Of a stretch of DNA of 64,000 nucleotides, positions 45,566 to 57,317 are shown one piece after another. The stretch spans positions 3,100,001-3,164,000 of the forward strand of contig NC_049566.1 in the NCBI RefSeq assembly GCF_013368755.1, given 5' to 3'. The notes under the pieces are model-generated. The model was given only the letters and a program-made list of their open reading frames with translations, searched no databases and was not told the DNA's origin. Both the position numbers and the translations under genes were made by a program. Each line of letters opens with the position of its first letter. Position 1 is the first letter of the stretch. The DNA is from Talaromyces rugulosus (lineage: Eukaryota > Ascomycota > Eurotiomycetes > Eurotiales > Trichocomaceae).

Positions 45566-47688
45566 ATCTATCCTCCGAATTCTTCCCTTGGGAAAATATT
45601 ACTCATATAATGAGCAAAGGAAGGAGAGCTGTTGTCCTCTATAAAAAAAAAAGCGATCATGAGAGATAGAAATAACAGCCGGCGTGGTAGGTATACGTAA
45701 CTGTCGGAGCTTTCACGTCATAAATGAAAGGAAATCTGGTCAAGGTCAAGTACAAGTATATAACTCCTTGCTTGGAGTGCAACTTCTTAGCGGTTTAATA
45801 AAGGGGTAGTTTATCAAAATTCTCATAAAGGGTAGATGGAAAAGAGGAGTCGCGTGCTTGCGCAACACCGTTCGTTCTCTCGGATACAACAACTGGGTCG
45901 TTGCATATTCCGAAAAGTTGGCAAACGCCCAAGATAAGCACAGCAAGTCTTTTTTTTTTGCTTTAGCTCCAATTAGATGAATTTATCTCGATTAAGACGA
46001 CATAACATGACATTATTTCGTAGTTTCTTCTTCTTCTTCTCTTTCTTCTCTATCAATATGTTGTAATTGGCCAAGGTTACACGCCCGGGGGGTGGGCTCA
46101 TGAATCAGGATGAGGCGGTCAACACATTCCTTATGACGAGCCCAGTCAGTGCTATGCCTGCTATCTATCATTAGAAGAAAAAAAAGAGGAGCATTCCTGA
46201 ACGGGTAATGTTCTGTCAAGGATACACATTACTGTGAGCACGGGGATCCAGAGCCACCACAGGGCTTGCAATGTAGCACTGACAATTTCAGAGACTGGGC
46301 TTCTCAAAAAAACATTTTATTGGGTACTACTAATCTGAAAAGTTAGTACAGAGTCGCGGATTGGGGTTGAAGGCGCGTACCACAGACACAGTCGAGTGGG
46401 CTCTTGGAATGCCCTTAAAGCTTCCACCCGGACAGCGAGTGCCCCGTTTATGCAAACTTCTTCCATTTTCCATTTGTTGTGTTTCCTTAAAAGGTTATAA
46501 GAAAAATATACTCAACGGAAAGCATCCGCGGATTCAGGTATCCGATGTTCGTGTCAGAAGTCCTCTCTTTGTCTGCTCAAGAAAATGCTACACCAACGGC
46601 ACCTTGTCACGCCAGAAATTTCCATAGACTAAGGTTTCGTGACATTCAAATGTATTATTGGCCAAGACTGCTACTGTGTAGCCGTCTGAGACAGTTGACT
46701 GGATCTTTCAAGAGAGAAAAAAAGATCAACGCGAGCTCCGCATTCCTAAGACTCTCGGGACAAGCAAGCACCAGCACCAGCCACCGTGTGACCATTGCAC
46801 ACCACTTATCCAAGTACAGGAGGTGCAGTTTGATCGGGGGTATGCAAGTAAATCGTGGGAGGCTGGAGCTCTTTGACGGAGAATTCATTGCACATCGGTT
46901 TTGAGATTATTTCCCCGTCACTAGCCGCATGAAAGCTGTGAGACCCGACGCGTCATTTTTTGGTGATGACACCATATTCAACAGGAATTGCCATCAAGTA
47001 CAGGCATCCAGGTCAGGATTCAGTCGATCGGGATTACAGAATGTTCCCATATCGGGCCCATCGTAAAAAGCACTCCACTAGAGGGGGGGGACATTCATGC
47101 TCCAGCTGGTCCCTGTCGATCAGCAAAGCATGTACGCAATCTTCGTCTGAAATCAAAGTGTTGAGTACGTACTGCCTTGGATCAGCAAAGAAAAGGTGGT
47201 ACGAAGTAGGACACGCGGGTTTCTTGTGTTACACATACTGTTGTGCATTGCATTGGTTCTGTTTTTGCACGTGTTATTCCTTTCCATTCCCCCGGATCAG
47301 AGCGAGCTTGATCTGGACAAGTTATGCCTAGATATTCGTCATATCATAATCCAATGAGCTGATGCATGTCGTTATGTTTGTATAGATTAAGGATTCACAC
47401 AGGTGGTAGAATTGGTAATGGAAAGGAGTATGAGATGACGACCTTGTCGGGAGTTGAGATGGGTTACGTCACCCGCCTGCTTGCCCTAACCCTATCCCCT
47501 AATTCATACTGCATCATTTATTTTTCGATTTTCGACTATCGAAACAACTCAACTACATGTATTTCTAGGGAAATATGCAGATAAATACCATTACCAAGGC
47601 TGAAAGAGCTATCGTATATTTACACACGAGATTTTCACAACCGACGCTGCTGAACAAATAACGCTTCTCAAGTTCATCATCTTCACCC
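45566..47688. other. Intergenic, 2.1 kb, no recognised gene
   Basis: Contains the transporter promoter (right of 45565), a CTT-rich tract at 46024-46052 and, at the far end, the 3' UTR of the lactate dehydrogenase gene. Short open frames near 46361-46904 have no family resemblance or plausible splicing. Confidence 0.45.
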
Positions 47689-49410
47689 TCATAATTTGGC
47701 GCGCAGCTGCGACACTAGGCCGCCCAGTTGCGACGGTCCATCGTAGATCTGCTGTTCGACGATTCGAGTATTGATCTATTCAAGAATTAGTTCCGACTTT
47801 TTCACAAGAAATGAAAAAAAAAATATGGGAGGATTACATGTTGAGGACCAAGATCTTCCACCTTTTCGACACCTAATAATTGCATACAGGTTCTCGTTTC
47901 GTCGGCCAAAACTGTAATATATTAGCATTGATCTCCAAAGCGGACGCGTAAATAATTCTTACTTTCGAGCGTTCTCTGCACACCGGCAACGCCTCCAGCA
48001 CCCAATCCCCATAGTGCAGGTCGGCCGATACCGACAGCCTTTGCGCCTAGGCACAAAGCCTTGACAACGTCGGTGCCTCGTCGAACACCACCATCGACCC
48101 AGACTTCTAACTTCTCAAGAACCTCAGGGCAGTACTTCCGAATCTCGAGTAATGTGTTTATAGCCGGTGGGGCAGTGTCTAGCGCGCGCCCGCCGTGGTT
48201 CGACAGGATGATTCCCTTGACCTGGGGTGTATGTTGTGAAGCGAGATAGGCATCCTCGTGTGCTTGCAGGCCCTTGAGGATGATTGGCAAGTCCGTGTGT
48301 TTGGCAAGCCAAGGAAGAGTTTCCTTCCATGTGAGTGAGCATTCTGTTCCGGCAAATAATTGCGCTCCGACACCACCACCTCCCTCCTTGGGCACAGGTG
48401 TTCCGTCTGGTAGAGTGTCGGCAGCCTCTTCTTTTTTGGCGACTGCGCTGGAGCTGACTGGCAGCTTGCTAGCTGTGCTGTCACTCCGTAGATCGTCTTC
48501 CCGTTTTCCCGGCACTGGCGCATCGAGGGTTAACACGATGTATTTAATAGCCTTCAATTTATTAATGCGAGCCAGCATCGCTTCACTCTTCTTTCGGTCC
48601 ACCTGGACATATAATTGCCAGCCAAAAACCTGATCCGAGGCGGCATTCTCCACAATTTGCTCTGGCGACATTGACGCGTTGTTTGAAATGACCTGCATGG
48701 CGCCGAAGCTGCGACAAGCTTCAGCAATGCCAGCTTCACCTGCCGGATGGCCCAGGCGGGCCATGGCAGCTGGTGCTACAAATATCGGTAGCCCGATTTT
48801 GTGCCCGACCACAGATGTAGAAAGATCGCATTTGGCAACGTCGATGAACACCCGGGGTCGAAGGAGGATGGAGCGGTAAACTTCAGTGTTAAAGCGTTTC
48901 GTAGTCAGATCGTCCGACGCAGAATAGTAATAAGCCCATGCTTTTCGGCTGACCTGCTTGGTAGCGACCTGTTCAATTTCGTCCAAGTTGAAGAGGGCTT
49001 CCATGGGCGGCGGTCCCTCTGATTCGCCTTGGGACTGCTCGTCGGCGGTGGGCTTTGGCAGTGTCTTTGGGTCAATGGTGCCCAGGAGCGCCTCGGGCTT
49101 GAGGTTTTCTTCTAGAGTGCCTGGTGGGTGGATTGGGTCGTATTCTTCAGTGGCATCGGCACCGGCGAGCCTGAGGATGGCCTTGACACCACCGGGGTGG
49201 CTGGACATGAAGTCGGTGACCTGTACTGTGGTGTTAGCGGAGGAGACATTAATGTTGCGAAAATGGCTTACATCGTAAACCTTTCCATACAAAACCACCC
49301 AGCAGCTTTCAGCTGAATTGTGCTTGGCGACTAGGTATCAAGTTAGAAACAGCATCCATTGAAGCAACTCAGAGAGGCATACCTTCTGCCGCGTCGAATA
49401 CTTTGCTCAT
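47689..49410 (-). CDS. FMN-dependent L-lactate dehydrogenase (cytochrome b2 type), five exons, 501 aa
   Basis: Exons: 49410-49383, 49330-49272, 49220-47963, 47911-47838, 47775-47689 (502 codons). An N-terminal cytochrome-b5 domain ([23 protein letters not shown], with HPGG as first heme ligand) precedes an FMN-binding TIM barrel. Barrel landmarks are [102 protein letters not shown] and [29 protein letters not shown]. The conserved His in SNHGG and the Arg in RRGTD fit substrate and FMN contacts. Yeast Cyb2 sits in the mitochondrial intermembrane space, oxidises L-lactate and passes electrons to cytochrome c. No presequence is visible here ([14 protein letters not shown]), so a cytosolic or 2-hydroxyacid oxidase-like role is possible. 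Confidence 0.92.
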
Positions 49411-49888
49411 CTTGACGCCGTTCAACTAGTATTCACAATGGAGAAAAAAAGAGAAGGAAAAAAAGACGCAGCGAAGATAAATCCAATCTATCTTTTTATC
49501 GACGCAGGTCGGAAATCATGCCGATTTCCCCAGTGCTCGTTGGTGGAGAAACCCCGGCTCCACTTGTGCTCGTCGGCAATTGACCCGGATTCCGAGACTC
49601 ATTAGCCGACCAGGACTGTCGAGAACGGTCGATCTGCGGCTTTTCTGTATAGCTTCATGTTGTCCATAGGGACTGGCTGTGCTTGAGCGGAAGAAGCCAG
49701 TGAACGAGCGGAAACTCGAGGGAAGAAGCGGCGCGGAGAGCCGAAGACGAAGACGAAGACGCACCTGACCGCTCGCACTGGACGGTCTTGACCCCGCCTG
49801 CCAAGCTCTACTTTCCTTCTTGCTTCTCGCATATCTCCAACAGCATTGTTCGAACCAGCCAGCTGTCGACCAGATCCAGATACTCATC
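49411..49888. other. Divergent promoter region of the lactate dehydrogenase and DUF202 genes
   Basis: 478 bp between two divergent start codons, so regulatory elements may be shared. A purine-rich run on the plus strand lies near 49440-49485. No gene is seen. Confidence 0.5.
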
Positions 49889-50354
49889 ATGTTCGAAGTA
49901 TGTCTAGCCCGAGGTATACACACCAAAATATAAACAGAGCTGACAGGACCAGTGGCATGCAGGAGACCGATACCGACTGCGCATGCACCGCGCGCGGTCG
50001 GCGGTGCTCACGTCGGACGAGATGGTCGAAGTACGCGCCGCACAACGCACATTCGAGGGCGCCTACGTCCGCACAGCCCTGTCGCAGTTTTCGTTCGCGC
50101 TCATCGTCCTCAAAGTGTTCACGGCGGAGTTCTACGGCATCGGTGCTTTGTTTGCAGTCTACGGCACGGGCGTGCTGCTGATCAGCTTGTTTCGCCGTCA
50201 GCAGGGCAACAGGCAGTTCTTCTCAGAGATTGGAGAGGACGGTCTGCATCGACGCAGGTTTCGCACCAGCGGCAACGCGGTTGTCGTCTTGACGGCGCTC
50301 AGTATCGCCGCTTATGCCTGTCTCATCGGTCTTACTATGCGGCTTGGTAGCTGA
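49889..50354 (+). CDS. DUF202-domain small membrane protein, two exons, 138 aa
   Basis: Exon 1 is only 9 nt (49889-49897, ATG TTC GAA). A 49-nt intron (GTATGT...GACAG) leads to exon 2 at 49947-50354. The joined start is MFEDQWHAGDRYRLRMHRARSAVLTSDEM. The DUF202 (YidH-like) core follows: RAAQRTFEGAYVRTALSQFSFALIVLKVF, then helices FYGIGALFAVYGTGVLLISLF and NAVVVLTALSIAAYACLIGLTM. The domain is three membrane helices of unknown function, found in bacteria and fungi (in yeast Vtc1-like proteins are related). The gene is divergent from the lactate dehydrogenase. The tiny first exon is inferred from the frame; starting at the internal Met at 49983 would drop 12 residues. Confidence 0.75.
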
Positions 50355-51939
50355 GGGCACCTGCTAGAATTGGCTGGAGACGTGACAATACGACGGAATC
50401 GAGGGCATACCCCCGGGGCGGCAGGATTATCCAAATTGTCACTGTTTGCCAATGGATGTCAGACATGGTCTGACGACATGACAGCCTCAATTTTGAACCG
50501 ACGATCAGCTCCGCCAAGACGGGCGGAAACGAGGCGTCGAATAGCCAACAGAGCAACAATCGATAATCCGATGCTTGGCGGCCAGCAGCAAGACAGGGGT
50601 GGAAATTCAGCCAAGCCCGCTCCCAGCATTATTGGGGTTGGATTGCTGATAGTGGTGACTGCTGGCAAACGTCGTACACGGCCTTGGCGCGTCAGGAAAA
50701 AAGAAAGAAAACGAGGCGAAGAAACGCAAAGAGGGCTCAGCCTCCGGGCTCATTATTATTTGGCCCGACGCCTTTTTGCACCAGCGGTTGGCCGTGTGCT
50801 ATGTCGAGATAATGCCGGTGAACGCTTCGTCACTGGCCGAGCAAAAGGAAAAACACAGCGCAGCAAGGGACCGCTGCCTAGGATTGCTTAGGGGCCTATC
50901 TTCAGCACTCGGGGATTGCGCAGAGTGAGACGGGACTACTGCGACGAGGGTTGCGTGCCAGTTTTATCAGTCCGAGACGGTAGTGATGTATATAAAATGG
51001 GCCCTGGAGTTGCACATACTCGGCGCGATCAGTAGAAACAAGGAAGGGGCAGGAATCCGATCTATTATTAATTACTCGTCTCATTTTCAATATTCAATAT
51101 ACTCTAGTATATAGCTGTAATTTCTTTTTCAGCAAATAGCAGTATTTGGAATATTCTTCTGCCTGTTTCCTGACGGAACACGACTCTCCGCGGTTTATAG
51201 TTTACGCTTTACAGTTTGCAACAGGGCGACCACAAGACCAGAGACCCCAAGACGCGACCCAAGAAATCGAAAAAGGCGCCTGTCGCACGCCCTGCTTGGC
51301 GATCTCCAACTTGTCCTTTACGTTGGGACTGATCCACAAAAATCAACGGAATACGGTGCAACGAGGTGATCTCATCCAGCAGAGTCGCGGCTCCCTATAA
51401 GACACCAGCATCTTCGCACATTCGCACATTCGCATCTTCGCATCTTCGCATCTTCTCGATACATTGGCAGTGTTCAGGGAAATCGCCATCCAGACCCAGC
51501 ACTACATCATTATTAAGGCCAGTGGCAAGCGCCCTTGTCGTTTGGTGACGGCGGACTGGCGCCGTCCGACTGACTGACTCATCGACGGACAGACTGAAAA
51601 TCACTTAAACACCAGCCAGCCTCATCGCTTCGACCGTCATCAATCCAGCTGCACTCCGTGATCTCTGGCGACCTATTCGCGTTGCCGACAACAGCGGAGA
51701 GTTCCCTTGCCTCTTCCTCGCCAATTGTCCGACGACACTTGCCATTGTCACCTTTTTTTTTTGCCCGCCCTCTTATCGTCTCTATAACGCTATCGCAATC
51801 TGCACTCTGCTTTGCAGCTCGAGTTTGCTGCTGCCAGACCCACTCCACATTGGGATCGCCTCAGGCCTAGGCAGCGTCGTGCTGCTGGGGCGCGCATCGC
51901 ACCGCCTAATCTATATAGAGAAGAAAACAAGAACTAACC
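50355..51939. other. Intergenic, 1.6 kb; upstream region of the PFK2/FBPase2 gene
   Basis: Contains the 3' UTR of the DUF202 gene and the promoter and long pyrimidine-rich 5' leader of the next gene. A short TCTTCGCA-type repeat is listed separately. No gene is recognised. Confidence 0.45.
51408..51456 (+). repeat. Short tandem repeat TTCGCA(TC/CA)
   Basis: Six or seven imperfect 9-nt units (CATCTTCGC / CACATTCGC) in tandem, about 500 bp upstream of the PFK2/FBPase2 start. Confidence 0.8.
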
Positions 51940-54333
51940 ATGGACGTCGCATCCTCGTCCTCGTCGTCGCCGCATTCTCCTCCTCCTCCTCCTCCTCCCA
52001 CGTCTGCGCCCACCACGAATCCCGGCAGAGCTCGCAACGGATCGCGGTCTTCTTATATTGGTCCAAAGACTGTGGTCGGACGAGCGCTTGGCAGCGAGCT
52101 GCATCCGGAAGCCAACAGCAGCAGCAAGCCCGCCGTCTCGGTTCTGTCGCAGCGCCGCCCATCCAAGGACGGCGTCGGGATGGCCCTGTCTGACACCCCG
52201 CTTTCCACCGCTCCAAGCTCTCCGCAGATGTAAGTTGGTTCTGGTCTCTTTCTGGGGTGGAATTTATTGTTTTTTCGCATCTTTCCTTCCTTCTTTCTTT
52301 TCGTCTGCGTTGGATTGCTAGCGAGCCCTGCACGTCACCGTCACCACCGGCAGATCGCCACTTTTTAGTGCTGCTGTTGCATGCCATCCCTGTTGGTTGC
52401 ACAAGCCTCCCAAGTCTCCATGCCACTATTCGTCACTTTTCGCCTCGCCCTTTCAAGCATTTGATAGCATATTCTTGCCGGCTGTGCTAACCCGTTATTT
52501 TGCAGCCGCGCTCAACTGCACACCCCTACATCTTCAGGCGCCACGTCCGCTGCGCTAACTCCCAAACCACGAGCAACCACCCTCGACATCCCCGGTCTCA
52601 CCCGGTCAAAAGTCTCGCCTGATGGCCGCATTCCGGAACGTGATGTCGGCTCTAAGCTGGTCATCGTCATGGTCGGCTTGCCAGCCCGAGGCAAGAGTTA
52701 CATCACCAAGAAGCTGGCCCGGTATCTGAACTGGCTGCAACATGACACTCGCATATTCAACGTGGGCGAGCGGCGGCGGTTGGCCGCCGGTAACTCTCCC
52801 TCGCCCGCGATGGTGCGAGTCAAGGACCGCACCAAGAGCGTTATCGATAGAGAACTCGTCGACTCGGTCCGCAAGATGAGTGTTGGCGTTGGCAATCCCA
52901 TGCCTTCTATCCCCTCACCTCCGGCCGAGGTGGACCACTCGCTTCCCCCTCCGGCGGTCCCTACGGAAATACTAGTCAACGGTGAGCATATCTCTGACGC
53001 CGGATCACAGCCCGAAATGCCTAAAGTGCAGCGCCTTAGCGAGACTGTTCCGCCTCAAGAGATGAAGCGCGAATCCATTGATCAGTCCGCCAATTTCTTT
53101 GATCCCAAAAACCAGCAGGCAGTGCAGCTCCGAGACCAAGTCGCCCTGGCCACATTGGACGAGCTGCTGGACTATATTCTGGACCAGGGCGGCAGTGTGG
53201 GCATTTTGGACGCTACCAACAGCACGCTCGAACGCCGCAAATCAGTCATGGACCGGGTCCGCGAGCGAGCCGGACCGGAGTTGGGAGTACTGTTTTTAGA
53301 AAGCCGCTGCGTCGATCCTATTTTGCTGGAGTCAAACATGCGGCTGAAGCTTTCCGGTCCTGACTACCACGATCAGGATCCGGTGAAAGCGCTGGAGGAC
53401 TTCAAGAAGCGAGTCGCAATGTATGACAAATCCTACGTGCCCGTAGGCGAGTACGAGGAGCAAAATGACATGCCATATGTGCAGATGATTGACGTGGGCC
53501 GCAAAGTGGTTGCCCACCAAACGAATGGGTTCCTGTCGTCACAGGTCGTCTACTATCTGCTCAACTTCAACCTGTCGCCACGCCAAATCTGGATCACGCG
53601 GCACGGCGAGAGTGTGGACAACCAAATGGGCCGTATTGGCGGCGACTCGGAGCTGAGCGAAAACGGACACAAGTACGGCGAGGCGCTGGCGAGGTTTGTT
53701 GACCATCAGAAACACGTATGGGAGGAGTATCAAGCGCAAAAGGCCATGACGAGCCATTTCCCACCGCATCCCGGTGACAGCACGCCGCCGAACCCGTCGT
53801 ACGGCACGCGAGATCGACCACGCAATTTTTGCGTGTGGTCATCGATGATGAAACGGGCGATTCAGACAACATCATACTTCAACGACGACGACTACGACAT
53901 CAAGCAAATGCGCATGCTAGACGAGCTGTACGCAGGCAAGATGGAAGGAATGACATACGACGAAATCAAAGAACGCTTTCCGGACGAGTACGAGGCCCGA
54001 CGCAAGGAAAAGCTGCAGTATCGCTACCCAGGGCCCGGCGGCGAAGGCTATCTCGATGTCATCAACCGGCTGCGCACCGTCATCGTCGAGGCCGAGCGCA
54101 CCACAGACCACGTCCTGCTGGTCACGCATCGATCTGTGGCGCGCGTGTTGCTCGCCTACTTTGTGGGCCTGGGTCGTGACGAGGTCGCCAGCCTGGACGT
54201 GCCGCTGGGCGTGCTGTACATGCTCGAGCCCAAGCCGTATGGCGTCGATTTCAAAGCGTACAGATATAATCCGCAGACGAATTGGTTTGATTACATGCCT
54301 GATTTCAAACTGCGGCAAACCAATCCGATGTAG
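51940..54333 (+). CDS. 6-phosphofructo-2-kinase/fructose-2,6-bisphosphatase, two exons, 705 aa
   Basis: Exons: 51940-52229 and 52506-54333 (706 codons). The 276-nt intron is long for this genome. The N-terminus is a disordered Ser/Pro-rich extension (poly-Ser, then poly-Pro) of about 145 residues. The kinase domain opens with VIVMVGLPARGKSYITKKL (Walker A GLPARGKS at about 154-161) and contains TRIFNVGERRR and GILDATNSTLERR. It carries an insertion of about 90 residues between NVGERRR and FFDPKN, rich in Pro. The phosphatase domain keeps the phospho-acceptor His in ITRHGESVDN (His463) and the partner boxes SMMKRAIQT, LDELYAGKMEGMTYDEI and LLVTHRSVARVLLAYF. Both activities therefore look intact, unlike yeast Pfk26, whose phosphatase is defective. 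It sets fructose-2,6-bisphosphate, the glycolysis/gluconeogenesis switch. Confidence 0.93.
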
Positions 54334-55021
54334 CTTTTTCCTTTTTTTTTTTGTGTGTGTGTTTCTTGTCATGATAGATGATGATGCATTGTTGGAGTAT
54401 CTCGGCGTCGATTTGTGTGTAAAATTGCATGTTAAGTTGTCCGAGTACGTATGGGCTGGCGTATTGATATTTTTGTTCTGTGACATGTCCGAACACACGT
54501 TTAATAATAACCATCCTATTGTCGTTTATCTATTCTTCACTTTATTTGACGTTTTTGGTCTTAAGCATCGTATACATGGCCTTTGTGCTTATTTAGCACC
54601 AAAAACGGTCAACTGATACACGTGTCTGGCACCTTCCTCAAGCCATAAATAAAATTTAATATAAAATAGGCCATTGAAATTTCTAATAAATCACTAGCGA
54701 ATTTAATTCCAAGTCAGTCTACGATAAATATAGCTGACAGAGCAAAAACTCTTAATACATGTTCGCCCGCGGTAGAGCCGCCAAGCCAGAAACGGCAACA
54801 CTAGACGATTCTCATCTTACAAATACAAAATAACAAGGGCCTCCCGGGATTATAAAGCCGGGACCCCCCCCAACATCTTCAATCAAGCGTAGTAGCGCCA
54901 AGTCAAGTATTGCTGGTTTACAATAGTACAATTTTTTCCAACTGATTATTTACACTATTTATAACATACAATATACATCAAGTCAAAACTGGCGACGACG
55001 ACCAGAAACTTTGTGTCCAAG
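54334..55021. other. Intergenic between PFK2/FBPase2 and DsbA-family genes
   Basis: 3' UTR and a short promoter. It includes a CCCGGGATTATAAAGCCGGGA imperfect palindrome at about 54844-54865. No gene is seen. Confidence 0.45.
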
Positions 55022-55769
55022 ATGACGAACTTTAAAATCGACATTGTTTCGGATACTGTTTGTCCTGTCGGTTTCCCTTCTTTTTCCTTCTTCCTCTTAG
55101 CAATGTCTTTTCTGGCGAATAAGAATTGACTTGGCTGACAATCGTTAGTGGTGTTACGTTGGCCATCGACGTCTCTCCAAAGCCATTGCGCAACACACCC
55201 AGTCCAATCCCGCTGACACCTTCTCCATCGCATGGCACGCTTTCTACCTCAACCCGGACGGCGCGCCGTATCCAGGTGTCAACAAACGCGAAATGTACGA
55301 GACCAAATTCGGCGGGTCGCAGCGCGTCAATGCCATGTTCTCGAGACTGAGCGCCGTCGGTGCCGCTGAGGGCATCAACTTTGCCTATGGCGGAAACACC
55401 GGCAAGACCAAGGACTCGCATCGTCTGGTGTATTTGACCGGCAAAAATTATGGCGTCGAGAAGCAAGGCAAGGTCGTGGAGGCTTTGTTCAAGGCGTACT
55501 TTGAGGAAGAGAAGAATATCACCGACAAGGCCGTCTTGTTACAGGCAGCCACCGAGTCCGCAGCTCAGCTGCCCAAGGATGTTGTGCAGGGCTGGTTGGA
55601 TTCCGATGAGGCTGGCAAGGAGGTTGATCGCGAAGCAAACGAGGCCAAGGCCAAGTTTGTCACAGGTGTCCCCAATTTCACTATCCAGGGGAAATATGTC
55701 GTTGAGGGCGCAGAGGACCCATCACAGTTCTTGGAAGTTTTCGACCAGGTCAAGCGCGATGAAAAGTAA
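55022..55769 (+). CDS. DsbA-family (FrnE-like) thiol oxidoreductase, two exons, 221 aa
   Basis: Exon 1 is 55022-55066 (MTNFKIDIVSDTVCP) and exon 2 is 55149-55769 (222 codons). The intron (GTCGGT...GTTAG) splits the active site CP|WC exactly between Pro15 and Trp16. The rebuilt motif is DTVCPWCYVGHRRL, typical of FrnE/2-hydroxychromene-2-carboxylate isomerase-like DsbA proteins. Other family blocks are AWHAFYLNPDG, NFAYGGNTGKTKDSHRL, EALFKAYFEEEKNI and the cis-Pro loop GVPNFTIQGKYVVEGAEDP. Length fits the family (about 210-230). It is probably cytosolic, because no signal peptide is seen, and may act in redox or glutathione-linked detoxification. The donor GTCGGT is weak, but only this splice keeps the active site. 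Confidence 0.85.
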
Positions 55770-55888
55770 TCCCCTTGGATTTTATATCGGGGCCATCAAG
55801 GCCATGACCGAGACGGATGTTGAAGAGGCTGCTGGGCCTAGAGTGAAGGCAGCAGCAACGTGGTAGCATTAGTCATTAAATAAATGTC

Positions 55889-57317
55889 TCACGGAGGTGG
55901 TCCGTATTTCAGAAAGCTCTTGCGCCATGCTGCCGGAGGCCGTCCATCCCTGACATTGTCTAGGCCCTGTTCCGTCGCAGGCTCGTATTGAATGCTAAAC
56001 TCATCCTTTCTCGTGATATTGGCGAGGGGGATCTCGTCGTCACAAATGCTCCTTTGGCTTTCGATATCCGACATGCGGTTATGGCTGTTCGAGGCCGTCG
56101 CCGATGGCCACTTTTGTGAGGTTGGGATACTTGGCTTCCTCGCACTGCTTCCAGTGTTATAGCTGCCTTTCCTTGCGCCACTGCCGGCGCCGAGGTACGA
56201 TGAAGAACGTCCTGCATAGTGACTATACAAGATTCTTCTGCCTAATACGGACTCGACGAGAGGTGCTATAGTGGGGACGCAGGCACCTTGAATGATAGTG
56301 TTTGCTTCAATGCTGCGCTAGTCAGTTTCCATACTCAATTTCTTTTTAGTGCGTCTAAGACTCACCTCGTCCATAAGAAAATCTCAGCAGAGGAATCTGC
56401 GAGTATTGTGAGTAAAATTGTCAAAGCCACTGCTTCTGCAGAACTTACAAGTATAGTCCGACTTGTCTAACAGACCAGTCAATCGTGTAGCCTTGACAAT
56501 AGAAACTCCACATGCACTATATCAATTAGAAAACTTCACATAGACCAAACCAGCCAGGTACTTACATGACGCCCAAGCCCAAAGTAATGGAGAGACCAAT
56601 CTTTTTCTTCCGGTTCATCTGTAGTTTCCAAAGCACGGTGGCAGGATATATGGCCAGAAATAAATCGACAGAGCCGGACAGCGCTGTGTTTGTTAGCCCA
56701 GTGCGCCAAATTAAATAACAAACAATGACTTCGTACCTGCAGCAACGATGGAGTACACCTCCAGTACGGATGGACTCCAGCATACGGCGTCTGTTATACC
56801 CAACGTCCATGTGGCTTTGGCGGGTGTACATTGGGCATACATAATGATAACGCAGCCAAAGATGAGGAGATTGCTGGCACCGACCAAGATCCACAAAACC
56901 CATTTGAATTGGCGTGTCGGGTTCAAGATCCGGATCAAAAGTGCCGTCACACCAAGCTTCGGGACGATAAAGGATAAAATGCCGGGGGTAAACGACGCAG
57001 AGCTATAGAAGATGGCGTTCGCCTTCTGGACTGACGACAACTGGTCCATATGCAGGAACATGCCCCAATATACGGAAGCAGAAATTAGGCCAGCATAAAC
57101 ATAGCAACATATCTATGTCAGATCATTAGTCTTTGCAATGGCTCCGAGTATCAATTCATCTCACCAACGAGGCGGACATGATGTAATCATCCAGGCCAAT
57201 TGTATTCACAATCCTCAAGCGTGTGTAGAGCCTGGCTGCGATGAACAAGGTGCTGAGAGCAGTAAGAGTCCAAATGACGGCCATGCAGGCCGCGGCACTG
57301 GCGTGACCGTGAGCCAT
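55889..57317 (-). CDS. Fungal rhodopsin-like seven-helix membrane protein, six exons, 389 aa
   Basis: Exons: 57317-57165, 57112-56737, 56683-56566, 56516-56449, 56396-56366, 56312-55889 (390 codons). The layout is that of the large fungal rhodopsin-like/Pth11-related family. The start is MAHGHASAAACMAVIWTLTALSTLFIAARLYTRLRIVNTIGLDDYIM, with R-Y-T-R and L-D-D-Y-I markers. Helices include ILSFIVPKLGVTALLIRIL, WVLWILVGASNLLIFGCVIIMY and SGSVDLFLAIYPATVLWKL, and a loop carries MYAQCTPAKATW. After the last helix (EANTIIQGACVPTIAPLV) is a cytoplasmic tail of about 110 residues with DIESQRSI and an ending KSFLKYGPPP. Members are implicated in surface or host sensing in some fungi, but most have no known role. 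The tail-to-tail neighbour is the DsbA-family gene, 119 bp away. Confidence 0.85.

Noticed and set aside
46361..46904. Two overlapping plus-strand frames in the 2.1-kb gap
   Set aside because: No family resemblance, domain or splice pattern. Composition matches the surrounding intergenic DNA.
51911..52426. 171-codon minus-strand frame opposite the PFK2/FBPase2 first exon
   Set aside because: Antisense of Ser/Pro-rich coding sequence and intron. No protein-like properties.
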